Source: Humulus lupulus
Taxonomy: Eukaryota; Streptophyta; Magnoliopsida; Rosales; Cannabaceae
Direction: 5' to 3'
Length of the DNA: 64,000 nt
Assembly (NCBI RefSeq): GCF_963169125.1
Contig: NC_084801.1
Coordinates: 78,495,696 to 78,559,695 of the forward strand
In this document: in pieces, positions 32,651 through 44,379 of the stretch
Layout of the letters: every line of letters starts with the position of its first letter
Position numbering within the stretch: position 1 is the stretch's first letter
Notes under the pieces: model-generated
Database searches by the model: none
What the model was told of the DNA's origin: nothing
What the model saw: the letters and a program-made list of their open reading frames with translations, nothing else
Made by a program: the position numbers and the translations under genes

Positions 32651-33079
32651 AGGTTAGAGAAATCTTGGTGACCTTGCATAATGGTGAGCAACACTCAAAG
32701 GATCAAAGCACTGGAGAGTCTATGTTAGCCTAAAACCAAAGTCGGATCTTAACTCTTTTAGGCTTGAACCTTGTCGGACAACACACAAAACCCCATGGCT
32801 ATGTTGGAGCGGGACACAACCAATTTACTTGCTTGCATAACTGTAATCGAGTGAAGGGAGAACCTTTCAAGTACATTCAATAGTCCTTAGAGGGAGGAAC
32901 GTATTGACGCAATGGAACAAGCGGTGAAAGACCTACATGATACACTAAATGACCTCGTAGAGAATTGCATGGGGTAAGTTGAGGCGTGGAAGGATGAGAT
33001 GTTGGAGATGAACACTAAGTTGAACCTTACAATGATGGGGGTCATGAATCAGCCTGCCGCTTGATCCATTGACATGGAA

Positions 33080-34085
33080 TATGGAAGAGTAAAAGTGCCT
33101 GAGCTAGGCCCTATGGCAGGGCTAGAGACCCAAAGGACATAGAGAAGTTCCTCTTTGACATGGAGCATTCATTCAGAGTCGTGAGAGCTAAATCTAAAGA
33201 TGGCAAGGTTGCCATGGCAACAATGTACTTGTCTATGAATGCAAAAGTGTAGTGGAGGACAAAGTATGTTGACATTCAAACGACAGATGCACCACAGCAA
33301 CATGGGAAGATCTAAAGAGAGAATTGAAGATGCAGTTTCTCCTTTAAAATGTTGCTTACATAGCTCGACACACATTGAGATAGCTAAACCACACAAGAAC
33401 AATCTGAGAATACATCAAGAAATTCTCTGGGTTGATGCTTGATATCAAAGACATGTCCAAAGCAGACAAGCACTTTGCCTTTTAGGAAGGATTGAAGCCT
33501 TGGCCAAAGCAAGAGCTCAAGAGACAGGGAGTGGCTGACCTAGCCATTACTCAAGCTGGTGTCGAACGACTGACCGATTACTCATCAGGGAACATTCAAT
33601 CAAAAAAGGCTAATCCTTCCCCTAGCGGAGGCAACGTTAGGGGTAAGAAGTCAGGAAGGTCTTGGCAAAGCAAGAATGGGGCAGGAGAGAAGAGGAGCGT
33701 GGAGTCTAACTCTCCTAACAAAGGTAGTAGCCCCCCGTTCAAGAAGCCTCTTACATGTTGGATCTGTACCGGACCGCATAAGTCGATAGAATGTCCTCAC
33801 AAATCCAAGATGAGTGCTCTCCACACATCATTTACCCATGGGGAGCAAGCCAACGAAGAGAGGGATAAGGAACATAAGCATATTAGTGCCCTCCATATGC
33901 TAAATGCTCTCAAGAAACAAGGTGTGAAAGTGAATAAGACCCTTGGAAAAGGACTAATGTATGTGGACGCCCCTCTTAACTGTAAAATGGACGGAAGCGT
34001 GATGATTGACACGGGCACCACTCACAACATCATTTCGGAGATCGAAGCTAAATGTATGGGACTGAAATGGGAGAAAGACAATGGG
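33080..34085 (+). pseudogene. gag-PR: Element F gag and start of protease
   Basis: The capsid region is readable across three frames (IEKFLFDMEHSF, KDGKVAMATMYLSM, then IREYIKKF-like and LMLDIKDMSKADK). The longest open piece is 33492-34088, with a basic linker, the zinc knuckle CWICTGPHKSIEC (C-x2-C-x3-H-x4-C) and the protease loop MIDTGTTHNII (~34004). Stops at 33249 and 33484, among others. The intact D-T-G contrasts with the otherwise heavy decay. Confidence 0.8.
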
Positions 34086-35815
34086 TAACTCAGAAGCCTT
34101 AGCCACAATCAGCATAAATAGAAAGGTGATCATGAAGATTGGCTTATTGGAGGAGAAAACTGACTTGGTGGTTGTGCGAATGGACAACATTGATGTGGTA
34201 TTTGGTATGGACTTTCTTGCGGAGAAGGGAGCCATTCCCATCCTAGCTACAGAAAGTTTACTCATAATGGGAGAGGCACCTATAGTGATGCCTGTTAAAG
34301 TGGGGCAGCCCCCATAAACAAAGTTGTTGTCAGCCTTGCAATTGAAGAAGGGCTTGAAAGGACAATAGCCCACATATGTTTCCCTACCCACAGTATACGA
34401 GGATATGGTGCATGAAGTCATTCCACCAGAGAATTGAATGGTCTTGAAGAATTATGGAGATGTTATGCCAGTTCAACTTCCCAAAGCCTTGCCACCTAAA
34501 AGAGGGATTGATCACCAGATCGAACTTGTACCAGGAGACAAACCACCTGCGAAGGGGACCTATAGGACAGTGGCCCCTAAACTAGAAGAATTGAGGAAGC
34601 AGTTGAATGAATTACTAGAGGCTGGCTTCATCAGACCATCCAAGGCACCGTTTGGTGCACACGTACTATTTCAGAAGAAGCACGACAGGAGCTTGCGATT
34701 ATGTATTGATTACCGGGCTCTCAAAAAGGTGACAGTGCGCAATACAGACCCCATCCCCTTGATCCCAGAATTGTTTAACTAGTTAAGTGGAGTGAAATTC
34801 TTTACAAAACTTGATTTAAGATCGGGCTACTATCAAGTGCGGATAGTAGAAGGGGATGAGCCGAAGACAACATGTGTGACTTGATATGGAGCATTCGAGT
34901 TCTGAGTCATGCTATTTGGGTTCACAAATGCAGCAGCCACATTCTGTACGTTGTTGAACCAAGTTTTCCACGAGTACTTAGATGATTTCGTGTTAGTATA
35001 CTTGGATGACATTGTGGTTTATAGCGCCACAATAGAAGAACATCAACAACATTTTAGAAGTTGATAGAGAACCAAATCTATATGAAGTGAGAGAAGTGCT
35101 CCTTTACAAAAGAGAGAATCAAGTTCTTAGGCCACATTTTCGAGCGCAATCGGATCCGAATGGATCTAGAGAAGGTACAGGCTATTCAAGAATGGAAGGT
35201 CCCCACCAATTTGAAGGAACTACGATATTTCCCGTGTTTAGCCAACTACTATAGAATATTTATGGAAGGCTATTCAAGAAGAGTAGCACCCTTGACCGAG
35301 TTGTTCAAGAAGGATGTAATTTGGATGTGGATCGAAAGATGTGTCGAAGCATTTGAGAGTCTGAAGGAAGCCATGATGCGAGATCCTTTCCTCGCCTTAC
35401 CAGATGTCAGTAAACTCTTTGAAGTATAGACAGATGCGTCTAATGATGCTTTGGGAGGATTACTTGTACAAGAGGGCCACCCCGTAGCTTATGAAAGCCG
35501 CAAACTTACGGAGGGATAGAGGCGATACACTCTGCAAGAGAAGGAGTTTCTCACAGTAATTCATTTTCTGCGAGTGTGGAGGCTATTCGTTGGGGTGGAA
35601 GTTTGTGGTGAAAATGGACAATGCCAAAGTGAGTCATCTCCTCACCCATCCAAAGCATACCCCGAAGAAAGCAAGATGGCTGGAGTTCATAGCAGAATTC
35701 GACTTTCATTTTGAACACATGGTGATCCGCCTAAACTATGAAGTTGATGCACTGAGTCACAAAGCTGAGTTAGCGACTATAAAACTGCTAGCAAACATGC
35801 CGGCTATGCATTGAC
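34081..35815 (+). pseudogene. PR-RT-RH: Element F protease end, RT and RNase H
   Basis: DVVFGMDFLAEKGAI ends the protease. RT runs from ~34438: [62 protein letters not shown] and YLDD (34999-35010). Stops interrupt it at 34780, 34882 and 34903. The connection is 35160-35429. RNase H starts at TDASNDALGG just after TAG 35427 and reads YTLQEKEFLTVIH. Frame changes occur near 35060 and 35590. Only one RNase H is present, as in chromoviruses. Confidence 0.82.
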
Positions 35816-35879
35816 TACTCCCATCCAAAACAGGATTAAGGAGAACCTATAGAAAGTCTCGGTGGTGAAGACTGTCATG

Positions 35880-36975
35880 AATCTCACAAAAGAAGGAAAA
35901 ACTCGCAAGTTTTTGGTGGAAGACGATCTTATTTTGTCAAGGGTGGCCGCTTATATGTTCCAAAGATGGGAGATTTGCAGAAGACACTAATGAGTGAGTG
36001 TCATGACACCTTTTGGGCAGTCATCCAGGGTGGTAGAAAACACAGGCCTTGTTGAAGCAAGGGTACTACTGCCCACAAATGCGAGATAATATAGTGGAGA
36101 TGCCAAGATCTATCTCACCTACCAACAAGACAAAGTGGAGAGACACAAGACGCCAGGGTTGTTAGAACCTTTTTTAGTCCCAAGCCAACCATGGGAGAGC
36201 GTTTCACTTGACTTCATTACAAGTCTACTGAAGATAGGAGACTTGAGTGCGATCTTAGTGATTGTGGACAAATTTTCAAACTATGCAACATTGATACTGG
36301 TGTCGAAGTATTCCTCGGTAGAAGAGTCAGAAAGACTTTTCTTTAAGTATTGAGGAGTACCCAAAATATAGTCAGTGACCGAGATGGAAGATTTAAAGGG
36401 ACCTTTTGGTCTGAGTTATTCAACATTTTGGGGTTACAACTAAACATTTCCTTAAGCTACCATCTTCCAAAAGACGGACCGGCTGAAAGAATCAACAGGA
36501 TGCTGGAAGAGTACTTGCGGCATTTTTTCAATGCTAACCAAAATAATTGGTCGCAACTACTGGACGTAGCTCAATTTTGCTTCAACTCTCAGAGGAGTTC
36601 TTCATCAAACAAGAGCACTTTTGAAGTTGTCAACATCCAACAACCACTGTTACCCCCACAAAGTCGATGAGTATCGAGGAAGAAATCCAAGAGCCTTTAA
36701 TTTCACAAAAGACTAGAAGAAAACCATGGAGATTCCCTGAGCCATTCTGGAGAAGGCTTCAAAGAGAATAAAGATGTGGTTAGATTACAAAAGATGACCT
36801 CTTGAATTCAAAGCACGCGACTTAGTGATGATCAAGTTGAGGACCGAACAACTGATATTCTGAGGGAATAAGGATATCACACTCGTCCGCAAATACAAAG
36901 GCCTAACCTCCTACAAAGTCAGCTTACCAAAATGGATGAAGATTTACCTGGTCTGGCACATCAACAACCTACAGG
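35880..36975 (+). pseudogene. IN: Element F integrase, broken
   Basis: Zinc-finger remnant near 35995-36120, then PWESVSLDFITSL with the first catalytic Asp (36190-36240), FSNYATLILVSKYSS, SDRDGRFKGTFW with the second Asp (~36370), and PKDGPAERINRMLEEYLRHF with Glu (~36485). The tail (36700-36960) is out of frame but keeps blocks such as LVRKYKGL and WHINNLQANH-like wording. Several nonsense codons. Not functional. Confidence 0.75.
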
Positions 36976-37216
36976 CCAATCATTTAACACATATAATCAT
37001 ATTTATGACCGCTACAGGCCAACATTACAAATATGCCCTATAACCTAGACCAGCCCACATGCATCTCTAATATTCATAAACATGCATAACAATATATTCA
37101 TATCATCATATAAATCATGTATGCTACGTAGTCACACATTTATTCAATTAATTCCATATGTATATCCCATTATGCCCTCTAGGCACTTAGCCTTAAAAGT
37201 AAATTTGGGTCGTTAC
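36976..37216 (-). repeat. LTR G fragment
   Basis: On the minus strand it starts at 37216 with TGTAACGACCCAAATTT and holds the first ~240 bp of a Tekay/Del-like LTR before joining element F. Because a PPT lies directly upstream on the same strand, this was a 3' LTR. Confidence 0.7.
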
Positions 37217-37463
37217 ATCTCCCCCAAAAAATAGGGTCCAGAGTTGTACATAAATTTTAGAAAAATAAATAAATAAAAAACATACCAATTACCCCCCCCC
37301 CCCCCCCCCCCCTTTCTGCATGAAGGTATTAAAGTAACGAAAATCAAAAACAAAAAACACAAGAACTTGTTCTTTGGACATTTGAAACTAAAAAAAACAT
37401 AAAATAAAGCAAGATAAAAAATAAACACCCTTGGATATTGCATATAGCTAATTAAAAATTTCT
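37217..37463 (-). other. Element G 3' internal remnant with PPT and C21 run
   Basis: Sense strand TTTTTTGGGGGAGA (37217-37230) directly precedes LTR G and looks like its polypurine tract. Further in is an uninterrupted run of 21 C (37292-37312), followed by AT-rich sequence up to element 3. No readable domain; the small minus-strand ORF here is mostly low complexity. Confidence 0.6.
37292..37312. repeat. Homopolymer: 21 C (G on the minus strand)
   Basis: Longest homopolymer in the window. Flanked by ACCAATTA and TTTCTGCA. Length may vary between individuals or be a sequencing artefact. Confidence 0.9.
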
Positions 37464-38180
37464 TGTTGAGTGGCCTCCATTTACACAGCTTTTCGCCAAC
37501 AGTAGATTCAGGAATCCGAAATTAGAGATATTAGGCTTTTGCTAAACCTTAATTGGACCATTGAAAAGTATCAAGAACACTCACACACTTTTTATGTTGT
37601 TCAGTGGTTAAAAATCCACCTAGTTCACTAGTCACTCTTATTAATCTTTTTTGTTCTCACTGTGAAATTGTTTTTGACAATTTCACCAGAGTTTAACTAT
37701 ATAAAATTTCTATCCCCTTTTTTATCCATTCTCCCCTATATTTATAGGGAATTCTGCCTAGACAGTTTTGGGTAACAATGCATAAATATGGTAACATACA
37801 TTTTTTAGTAACATCTCATTTACACAAATAAATTAATGCCTATTGATTCTTTGCCCACAATATCAAGTAATAAATAAAAAATATTATTTGAGCATTAATT
37901 ATCATATAAGGAATCTCCGAGTCTTTTAGATCCTTCACTATTTGTCATGTTCAAGCTTCTACGAGTTGAACACTTCCATCAAGCTGGGTGTCGAAGAACT
38001 ATTCTAAACTAACACGGGTCATGTTTAGAGTTTCACGAAGGCACTCTGCCTCTCCCATGTCTCAAACTAAGTTGTTGGTACAAGAGGCGATGTAGAAACT
38101 ATATGGTTGTCCTAAGCTATCAAGTTTTACTCGAGCTGCTCACTCTACAGTTAGCTAGATCGCCTCACACATGCACAACA
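37464..38180 (-). repeat. 3' LTR of element 3
   Basis: 717 bp, TGTTGAGTGG...GCACAACA on the plus strand. It aligns with 48829-49501 over TTTTCGCCAA, GATATT and CACACACTTTTTATGT blocks. Minus-strand TATAAATA at 37739-37746. Confidence 0.85.
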
Positions 38181-38193
38181 TTTGCCCCCCAAG
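38181..38193 (-). promoter_or_regulatory. Terminal polypurine tract of element 3
   Basis: Sense-strand CTTGGGGGGCAAA next to the 3' LTR, identical to element 2. Confidence 0.88.
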
Positions 38194-39028
38194 ATTTTGA
38201 TCGTGCATGACATCACTTCACACATGCACAGTAGGGAATTTTCGACATCTATTATGTGAAAACGTGCCTACCCACTCACTCGAGTACGAGACACGTGTCT
38301 GTATGTAATAGGCGCATGTTCGGGTCTTGAGTACTGTGGCAACCATCTAGTCAACTGTTTCTCATTGCTTGGTTTATTTAATCCAGACCCTTGGATCTTG
38401 AACCAATCTAATCATGTTGCCTATATCAGTTCCCAAAGTTTACGTATATGTAGGAGAACCAGACCTGAATCTTACCACCTTTGCATTCAAAAAATTTCCT
38501 CTTCTTCCTTTTAAAAATACTTTCAGAGCTTTCTGCATTCCTTCATTTTCCATAAGCTTTTAGGTTATTACCTCCAGTGCTGCTATCATTTCCTCGACCA
38601 AAAAACCAAATAGTAAGAATATTTATATATGGTTTAAATTTCATTTTCTTATTTTTTTTCAATAAGTTTTAAGAAATTTTCCACTATATTTTCTTACTTT
38701 TGTTCTGTTTGAGTTTGGTATGGGTTTTGGCTAGGCCAAAAATAGTAACACGAGATCCGATTAGAAATAATTCACAAAAAATGGGTGATTTTCTGGGTTT
38801 TATGGGTTTAAAAGTGGAACATCTAAATATGTGAATGTTAAGATTTGAGGGATTTTAGGTTCAGATCTAGGTAACTTAAGGGCCACGGTTTCTAGAGTGA
38901 TTTTGCATTAAACCGCATTTCCCAAAAGGTATTGGGTCTTACATGCAAATCCTGAAGTATTAGGGGTTTCTCGTGCTTATGCCGCATAGTTTCTTACCGT
39001 GCCTGAACTCACCTCTAACAGGCCATTC
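38194..39028 (+). other. Upstream region of the element 3 antisense gene
   Basis: No ORF. By position it corresponds to the promoter and leader of the antisense gene in elements 1 and 2. The acceptor-like ATCGCCAG ends at ~39033, close to the ATG at 39051, as in the other copies. No single TATA stands out. Confidence 0.4.
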
Positions 39029-42000
39029 TATCGCCAGGCGAACTAAATTATGGCTAACTAGAAGAAGAAATTAGTGATGAGCTCCTCCTCTCAAAGCAAA
39101 ACTAAAGATAAGCAAGTCGCCTCCGACACCCTTATTCCCCACTTCAGCCAAGGTAAACAATATCTTCTTGAGTCACGAGATCGAGACGGGATCCAAAGTA
39201 CTTGTTGCCCGCCCTTCGTTGGAGGGAGAGTGGAGGTACACTCCTCTCTAGGATGAATTTGGGGCTTAGAGTGATGAGCACCGAAAGGAAGGTGTGTTTC
39301 TTCCCTTGGACCAGCTACCTCCGAACTCGTATCGACTTCTGGAGGGTTGAAGTATTTATTTTTGAACGAGTGGGACATCCCCACCCCGCTGATATTTTGT
39401 ATTTCTTTTGCCTCAAGGCCAATCTAGATTCAAATAGGCGAGTTGATGGCTTCTTCCACCTCACCAGGTTCCCCAGCACAACCCCTATCATCGACCTCCC
39501 CAGCCACCCAAATGACTATAAGGATCAATTATTTATGTGAAGTGGGTTTAAGAACTATAATCATTGATACATCAACTATCCTCATATGTTTCTCGTTTTC
39601 TCGAACTTTGCATTCGAATTCTTTCTTAACCTAGTTAAAACTTATTATGGTCAAGTTGTTACTTTGTGCGGCTATACATAAGAGAACTGAGTGGTCAGAG
39701 ACCCTCGCATGTCAATAAGAGACACTGATGGACCCAAAACGGGTATGTTTAAATATTTATACTCGCAAGCGCACGAATCGTATTTATAGAATAGTTTTCG
39801 TGTAAGCACGAGATCGAACCCAAAGGAGTTGTCTAAAATAAAAAAGAAAACTATTTTAAATCAAAAGTAATAAATTCTAACCTAGCTCCAAAGATTGATG
39901 AGTTTTAATAGTATGAACATAATATAAAATATTGAAAAATAAAGCTATTTAAGAGAATAAAAATAAAGCAATAATGAATTGACAATAAGTGTTAAAGGAA
40001 AATATTATTAAGATACTAGAATCCACAAAATGTAAGTTTAATAATATTTATTAGTATATTGATTCCCAAGTTTTAGTGATAGTTAAAATAATTTAAACTA
40101 TCATTTTCCAAAAAAGATTTATAATTTTAAGCACAAATTTCTTATAAAAAGATAGGATTTTTCTTCACTTTTCAAAATTATAATTTCAAAGCATTTAGTG
40201 TAAATCAATCTAATGAAATAACAAATAAATCAATGAACATTATTTATAAGGAAAAACATAATATTTTTGTTCTAAGCATGGATGTGTACAATTTAATGAC
40301 ACATCTTACACAAAGAATATTATGTTTATGCACTAATGAAGAACAAAGTGTAAATATGTTCTAACAATCTAAAATATAAGATATTTAAGATGAAAGAAAT
40401 ATATGAAGAAGAAAAACCCGTAAACTTTGTTGCATTACAAGGGAAATCAACATACACATAAATATTACCTAGTTACAAGTTGCTTCATCATGATCTTAAT
40501 AATCTTATGAAAATGATTAGAAGCACATAACTAGAGTAGAAATTACAAAATAAATGACTTACATACTTGCAAAATGCTCTTGAAATACCCAAATGGAAGA
40601 GAGAATGATAGAGAGAAAATGGGAGAAAAAAGATGGTAACCAAAAATTAAGCACCCCAAAATGGTCTTCAAAACCCTTATTTATAGCCAAAATGAGATTA
40701 TTAAAATAATCAATTTAAATTAAGTAAATTGATTAAATTAATAATAATATGGTAAATAGGGGTAAATTGTAGGAGTGATGATGATTTTGGGGTAAAAAGT
40801 GTATAGAAAATGGGTAAAAAGTGGCATTTTGAGCATAGGGGACAAATGGTACACTTAGGCAAATTTAGGCTGAAAAAGTGGCATGCAAAGCTGTTGGCAG
40901 CTGAGCTGCTTTGGACCAAATGGTGGCTGGGATGGGCCTGGAAACTTAGGCTGCTGCAGCTTGCTTCAGGCGCAGAAATGTTTGCTGAAGAATGCATGGG
41001 AGGCAACTGGTACGGACGGCTGGAAGAAGTTGGAATGATGTTAAATGCTGAGGAAATTGTTGACAGCTGGCGTTGGTGGAGAAGGCAGCTGGCTGTGTGA
41101 TTGATGCATGGCTGTATGGAGATGGAATGAAGGTTGGAGAGTGTCTTTGGGCCTGCTGAAGTGGGCCGGCTGTTAAAGGTGGCTGACTTGGGCCTTTGCT
41201 CAAAAACACCAACTTTTCTCTCTTTTCTTTCAACTCTAACATTTTTTCTTCTCTTTTCAAGAGCAATAAAAGAGGCAACAATTTATCTACAAAATAAGTA
41301 AACATTAAATTAGAATCAAATACTTTCAATTGTAAAACAACTCATATTAAGTCCATGAAAATATTAATTAAATTTTAATTTACTTAAACATTTAAACTCA
41401 AAATTACATCTTTTTACTCCTAACTTAACAATATTAATTTTAAATAATTAAACTATAACATTTTACAATAAAATATCTATAAAAACATATAAAAATCTAG
41501 AGAACTACAATAAGACTAATAAATTAAAAATTACATAAAAACTTAATAAGTCAATTAAAAACTCAAGAACTAAGCAACAATTAGCATATAAAATATGGTA
41601 AAATAACTCTATTTTGTAGAGTTATCAGACACTATCCCACACACTTGTCAAGGAGAAAGAGTTCCAAATAGTGGTGAATGATGCCACCATGGTGGCTTGA
41701 AAAGTAGATCTGCGAGGATCAGACGCTGGCCATCAGGGCCAGAGGTCCCCTCCTGAACAACTCCTCCCAGCTGCTGAAGAGGTTGATGAAGAAGAGGAGG
41801 ACGTCTAGTTAGTGCGCAAAAGAAAGTTTCTTAAGGATTGACAAGATCCTGACTAAGGCTGAGCGTAATCGGGGGTAGCAGCTAGCACCTCATGCCAAGG
41901 TAACCCATATAGAGAAATGAACCGAGTTGCTGCCAATTTTAGCCTAGTACGATTCAACCCTAGGCAAGTCGTGAGTCTTCACCTGGTTGTTCCAGATGTA

Positions 42001-43450
42001 AACGTGACTCTCCTTTAGTGTGTGGACAACCTGGTCGTACACCATGACTATAGCCACCCTAAAAGTACTATAGCGGTGGACAACACCTTCAGCTTTAGGT
42101 CCACAATTTTTTAACAATACGACACAAATCCTTTATCATTGCCAAACCTGTGTCATGGTGTCTTCACCTCAGGTATTAGGTAGGCCAAGCATGAGTCCAG
42201 CCTAGATGAAAAACATGTACCCCGTAGGTGCCACAATGTAATAATACTAGAATCTCCACCTCCTCCGACTATCAAAGAGTTAGAGGTTTACCCTGCCCTG
42301 TTTATAATCCATAGCCAATCATAATAGTTTCCTTCTCTAGCTTAGAGGGTTTGGTCTTGTTCTATTATTTTTTGTGTTATGCAGACTAATCATTTCTTGG
42401 ATCTCACTCTTTTCCTTGCCCTTTTTATTTGACTCTTCCGGTCTCCCTTTTGCAGATGAATATATGGACTTGAAGAGAATCTTCAAATCTGGTGAGGCTG
42501 GAGCGGGACCCGTCATCAAGAAGGCAAGAATATAAAAGAAAAGCACCTCCAGAACCAAAACTACTGCTGGATCCTCTAGAAAGGATAAAGGATCCAGCTC
42601 CACCCAAAAATAGCAGCAGCAAAAGCAACCGCCAGCTCAGGAAATTGCAGTGACAATTCATAAAGTTCCTACTCCTTTTCCCCAGGAACCTACTCTGATT
42701 CCTCAAATTAGTCAGGGCTAGGCCCCATCTGCGCAGCTCCCTGACACTCAGCTCCCACTCATGCCTCTCAATTTTTCAAGGATGCCAGAAGCAGATCGTG
42801 GTCCCCTCCATGAGATGGCAAATCATTTGGTGGGCCACGCCAACTAGGTGAACGTCAAGGACTTGAGGGCCATAGAGGAGAATTTCCCAGGGAACATCCT
42901 GGTCTCTGCATTGGGATTAAATTTGACTGTAAGTTATCCTCTTTCTCATTATGTTCCCTCTTTTTTAATTTTTTTTAGCAAGTTAATCCTACTATATATT
43001 TTTCTTTTACATCCTTGCTTAACTCAGATCCATAGCATTGCCTGGATCTGAGCTCAAAGGGATGAGGTTAGGACCGCTTTGGCGGTATCCCAACACAAGA
43101 AACGAATCACCAAGGGACAGGTCAGCAAAGTGAGCTAGTGTCGAGACCAGCTGCAGGTCGAGGTCGACAGCCTGAATAAGAAACTTTAGGAAGTCAACTG
43201 CTCAAAAAGAAATGGTCTAAGGTCAAAGAGAAGGCTAAGCAAGATGCTAAGAAGGCACATTAGGATGTTATTGAGGCAACGAACGCCCTGGATGAGATGA
43301 TATATTAGCGTTGGGCATACAACCAGGAAGGAGATTTCTCTTTTATGGACACAGAGCTTTGGGGGCGTTATCTCGCCATGTTTTAGAGCCGACTCTAGTA
43401 CGTGCCCTTCAAGACTTTGGAGGCATCTGGACCTGCTAAAGGGGGCGATG
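39029..43450 (+). pseudogene. Element 3 antisense gene, heavily decayed
   Basis: Relative of the antisense genes of elements 1 and 2, split by a 1.9-kb solo LTR. ATG 39051 is followed after two codons by TAG. Readable parts: SSSSQSKTKDKQVASDTLIP, then FLNEWDIPTPADILYFFCLK and STTPIIDLPSHPNDYKDQLF (39340-39537), matching the element 1 exon nearly word for word. After the LTR come LVRFNPRQVV and VDNTFSFRSTIF (41940-42110), EMANHLVGHAN (~42815) and finally YNQEGDFSFMDTELW (~43320), the conserved C-terminal block. Many stops and frameshifts. Splice signals such as TTTGCAG at ~42450 remain. Confidence 0.78.
39726..41627. mobile_element. Solo LTR with TSD GACAC
   Basis: 1,902 bp beginning TGATGGACCC and ending GAGTTATCA, flanked on both sides by GACAC (39721-39725 and 41628-41632), a perfect 5-bp TSD. 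TG...CA ends and no internal genes make it a solo LTR. Early on it has CTCGCAAGCGCACGAATCG and GAGATCGAACCCAAAGGAG, wording I associate with widespread plant LTRs, but I do not assign a family. The two overlapping ORFs at 40810-41329 look like chance ORFs in a GGCAGCTG-rich stretch. AT-rich elsewhere. Confidence 0.88.
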
Positions 43451-43757
43451 ATGAGGTGACATCATAAGGGAAAGTTATCGGAGCTCAGTTATGTTTTGGG
43501 CACCCTCATCATTTTTTTTTTTTTTTTGCTTTATTTTGGGTTTTTTGAACCCATTGTAATTAAGCTTTCAAAAGCTAAGACAATCGCCTTCGGGATCAGT
43601 TCGAGGTTATTTCTCCTCGAGTAATTCATATACTTGTGTTAGTACATGTTCATTACTTTCTAATCCATTTTTGTTCCCCTTATTCTATTATCTTGCTATG
43701 CTTATGAACTTTGAGATAAACGCCTAATGACTCGACTAGTTAATTCTGGTCGATGAC

Positions 43758-43985
43758 CTAGTTATATACTGGAATTTTCTCACATAATAGTGTTATAGCT
43801 GTTAGGAATAAGGCATCGAAATTAGTTATATCCAGGATTTTGCTAGCCTAATAGTGATATATCTGTTGAGAATAGGCCTCTGGATTTGGTTATATCGAAG
43901 AGTTTGGTCGCCTAATAGTGTAGTACCTTTTAGGGATCACGCCTCTAGACTTGGTTACATCCAGGATTCTTGCACCTAGTTAAAA
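43758..43985. repeat. ~64-bp tandem repeat of element 3, about 3.5 copies
   Basis: The block GTTATATCCAGGA (variants) begins at 43758, 43822, 43885 and 43950, spacing 64, 63 and 65. Each unit also has CCTAATAGTG and CCTCTGGATTTG variants. Copies are diverged. It lies between the antisense gene end and the internal PPT, the same place as the 121-bp repeat of element 1. Confidence 0.85.
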
Positions 43986-44146
43986 TCTAGGATTTATTTT
44001 ACTTTAAATTTTTCTACACTTAGTGTATATTCAGAATTTCTTTGAAAATTAAAGCTTTAAAAATTCGTAGAATAATCAATTTTCCAAATTCTAAGTTGAA
44101 AAATTTTATCAAAATTTTCTGAATATTTCAAAGATTATGGAGGGTT

Positions 44147-44160
44147 ATATGCCCCCCAAG
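44147..44160 (-). promoter_or_regulatory. Internal polypurine-tract copy of element 3
   Basis: Sense-strand CTTGGGGGGCATAT, 14/14 identical to elements 1 and 2 although the surrounding sequence is not conserved. Confidence 0.6.
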
Positions 44161-44379
44161 CGATCACAATTTATAAGTATTCTAGGTCTCTTTTACAAAA
44201 TAAGCTTAAGATGCATTACGAAAATAAATGATAACTTTCGAACCTCGTTTAAAATAGGCAGTGACCTTATATTATTCAAATTCTGTAAAATAACAATTGC
44301 TTTTATAAATAAGCCATAAAAGAAAGAAGTATTGCTAAAGACATAAAACTTTAACAAAGTTTTTCTATTATTGTTAATA

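Larger units (their letters stand above)
32257..36975 (+). mobile_element. Element F: decayed Ty3/gypsy element
   Basis: A plus-strand element with a 5' LTR remnant, a PBS for initiator tRNA-Met, gag, protease, RT, RNase H and integrase in that order. LTR E cuts its 5' LTR and fragment G follows its 3' end, with no 3' LTR visible. The RT (PIPLIPELFN, YLDD) and knuckle (CWICTGPHKSIEC) are of the chromovirus type (CRM/Galadriel/Reina region of the tree). I cannot place it more finely, and no chromodomain is clearly readable. Confidence 0.8.

Noticed and set aside
40810..41329. Overlapping ORFs on both strands as a gene
   Set aside because: They lie inside a solo LTR with a perfect TSD, and their composition (Trp/Leu-rich on one strand) reflects the GGCAGCTG-rich DNA.
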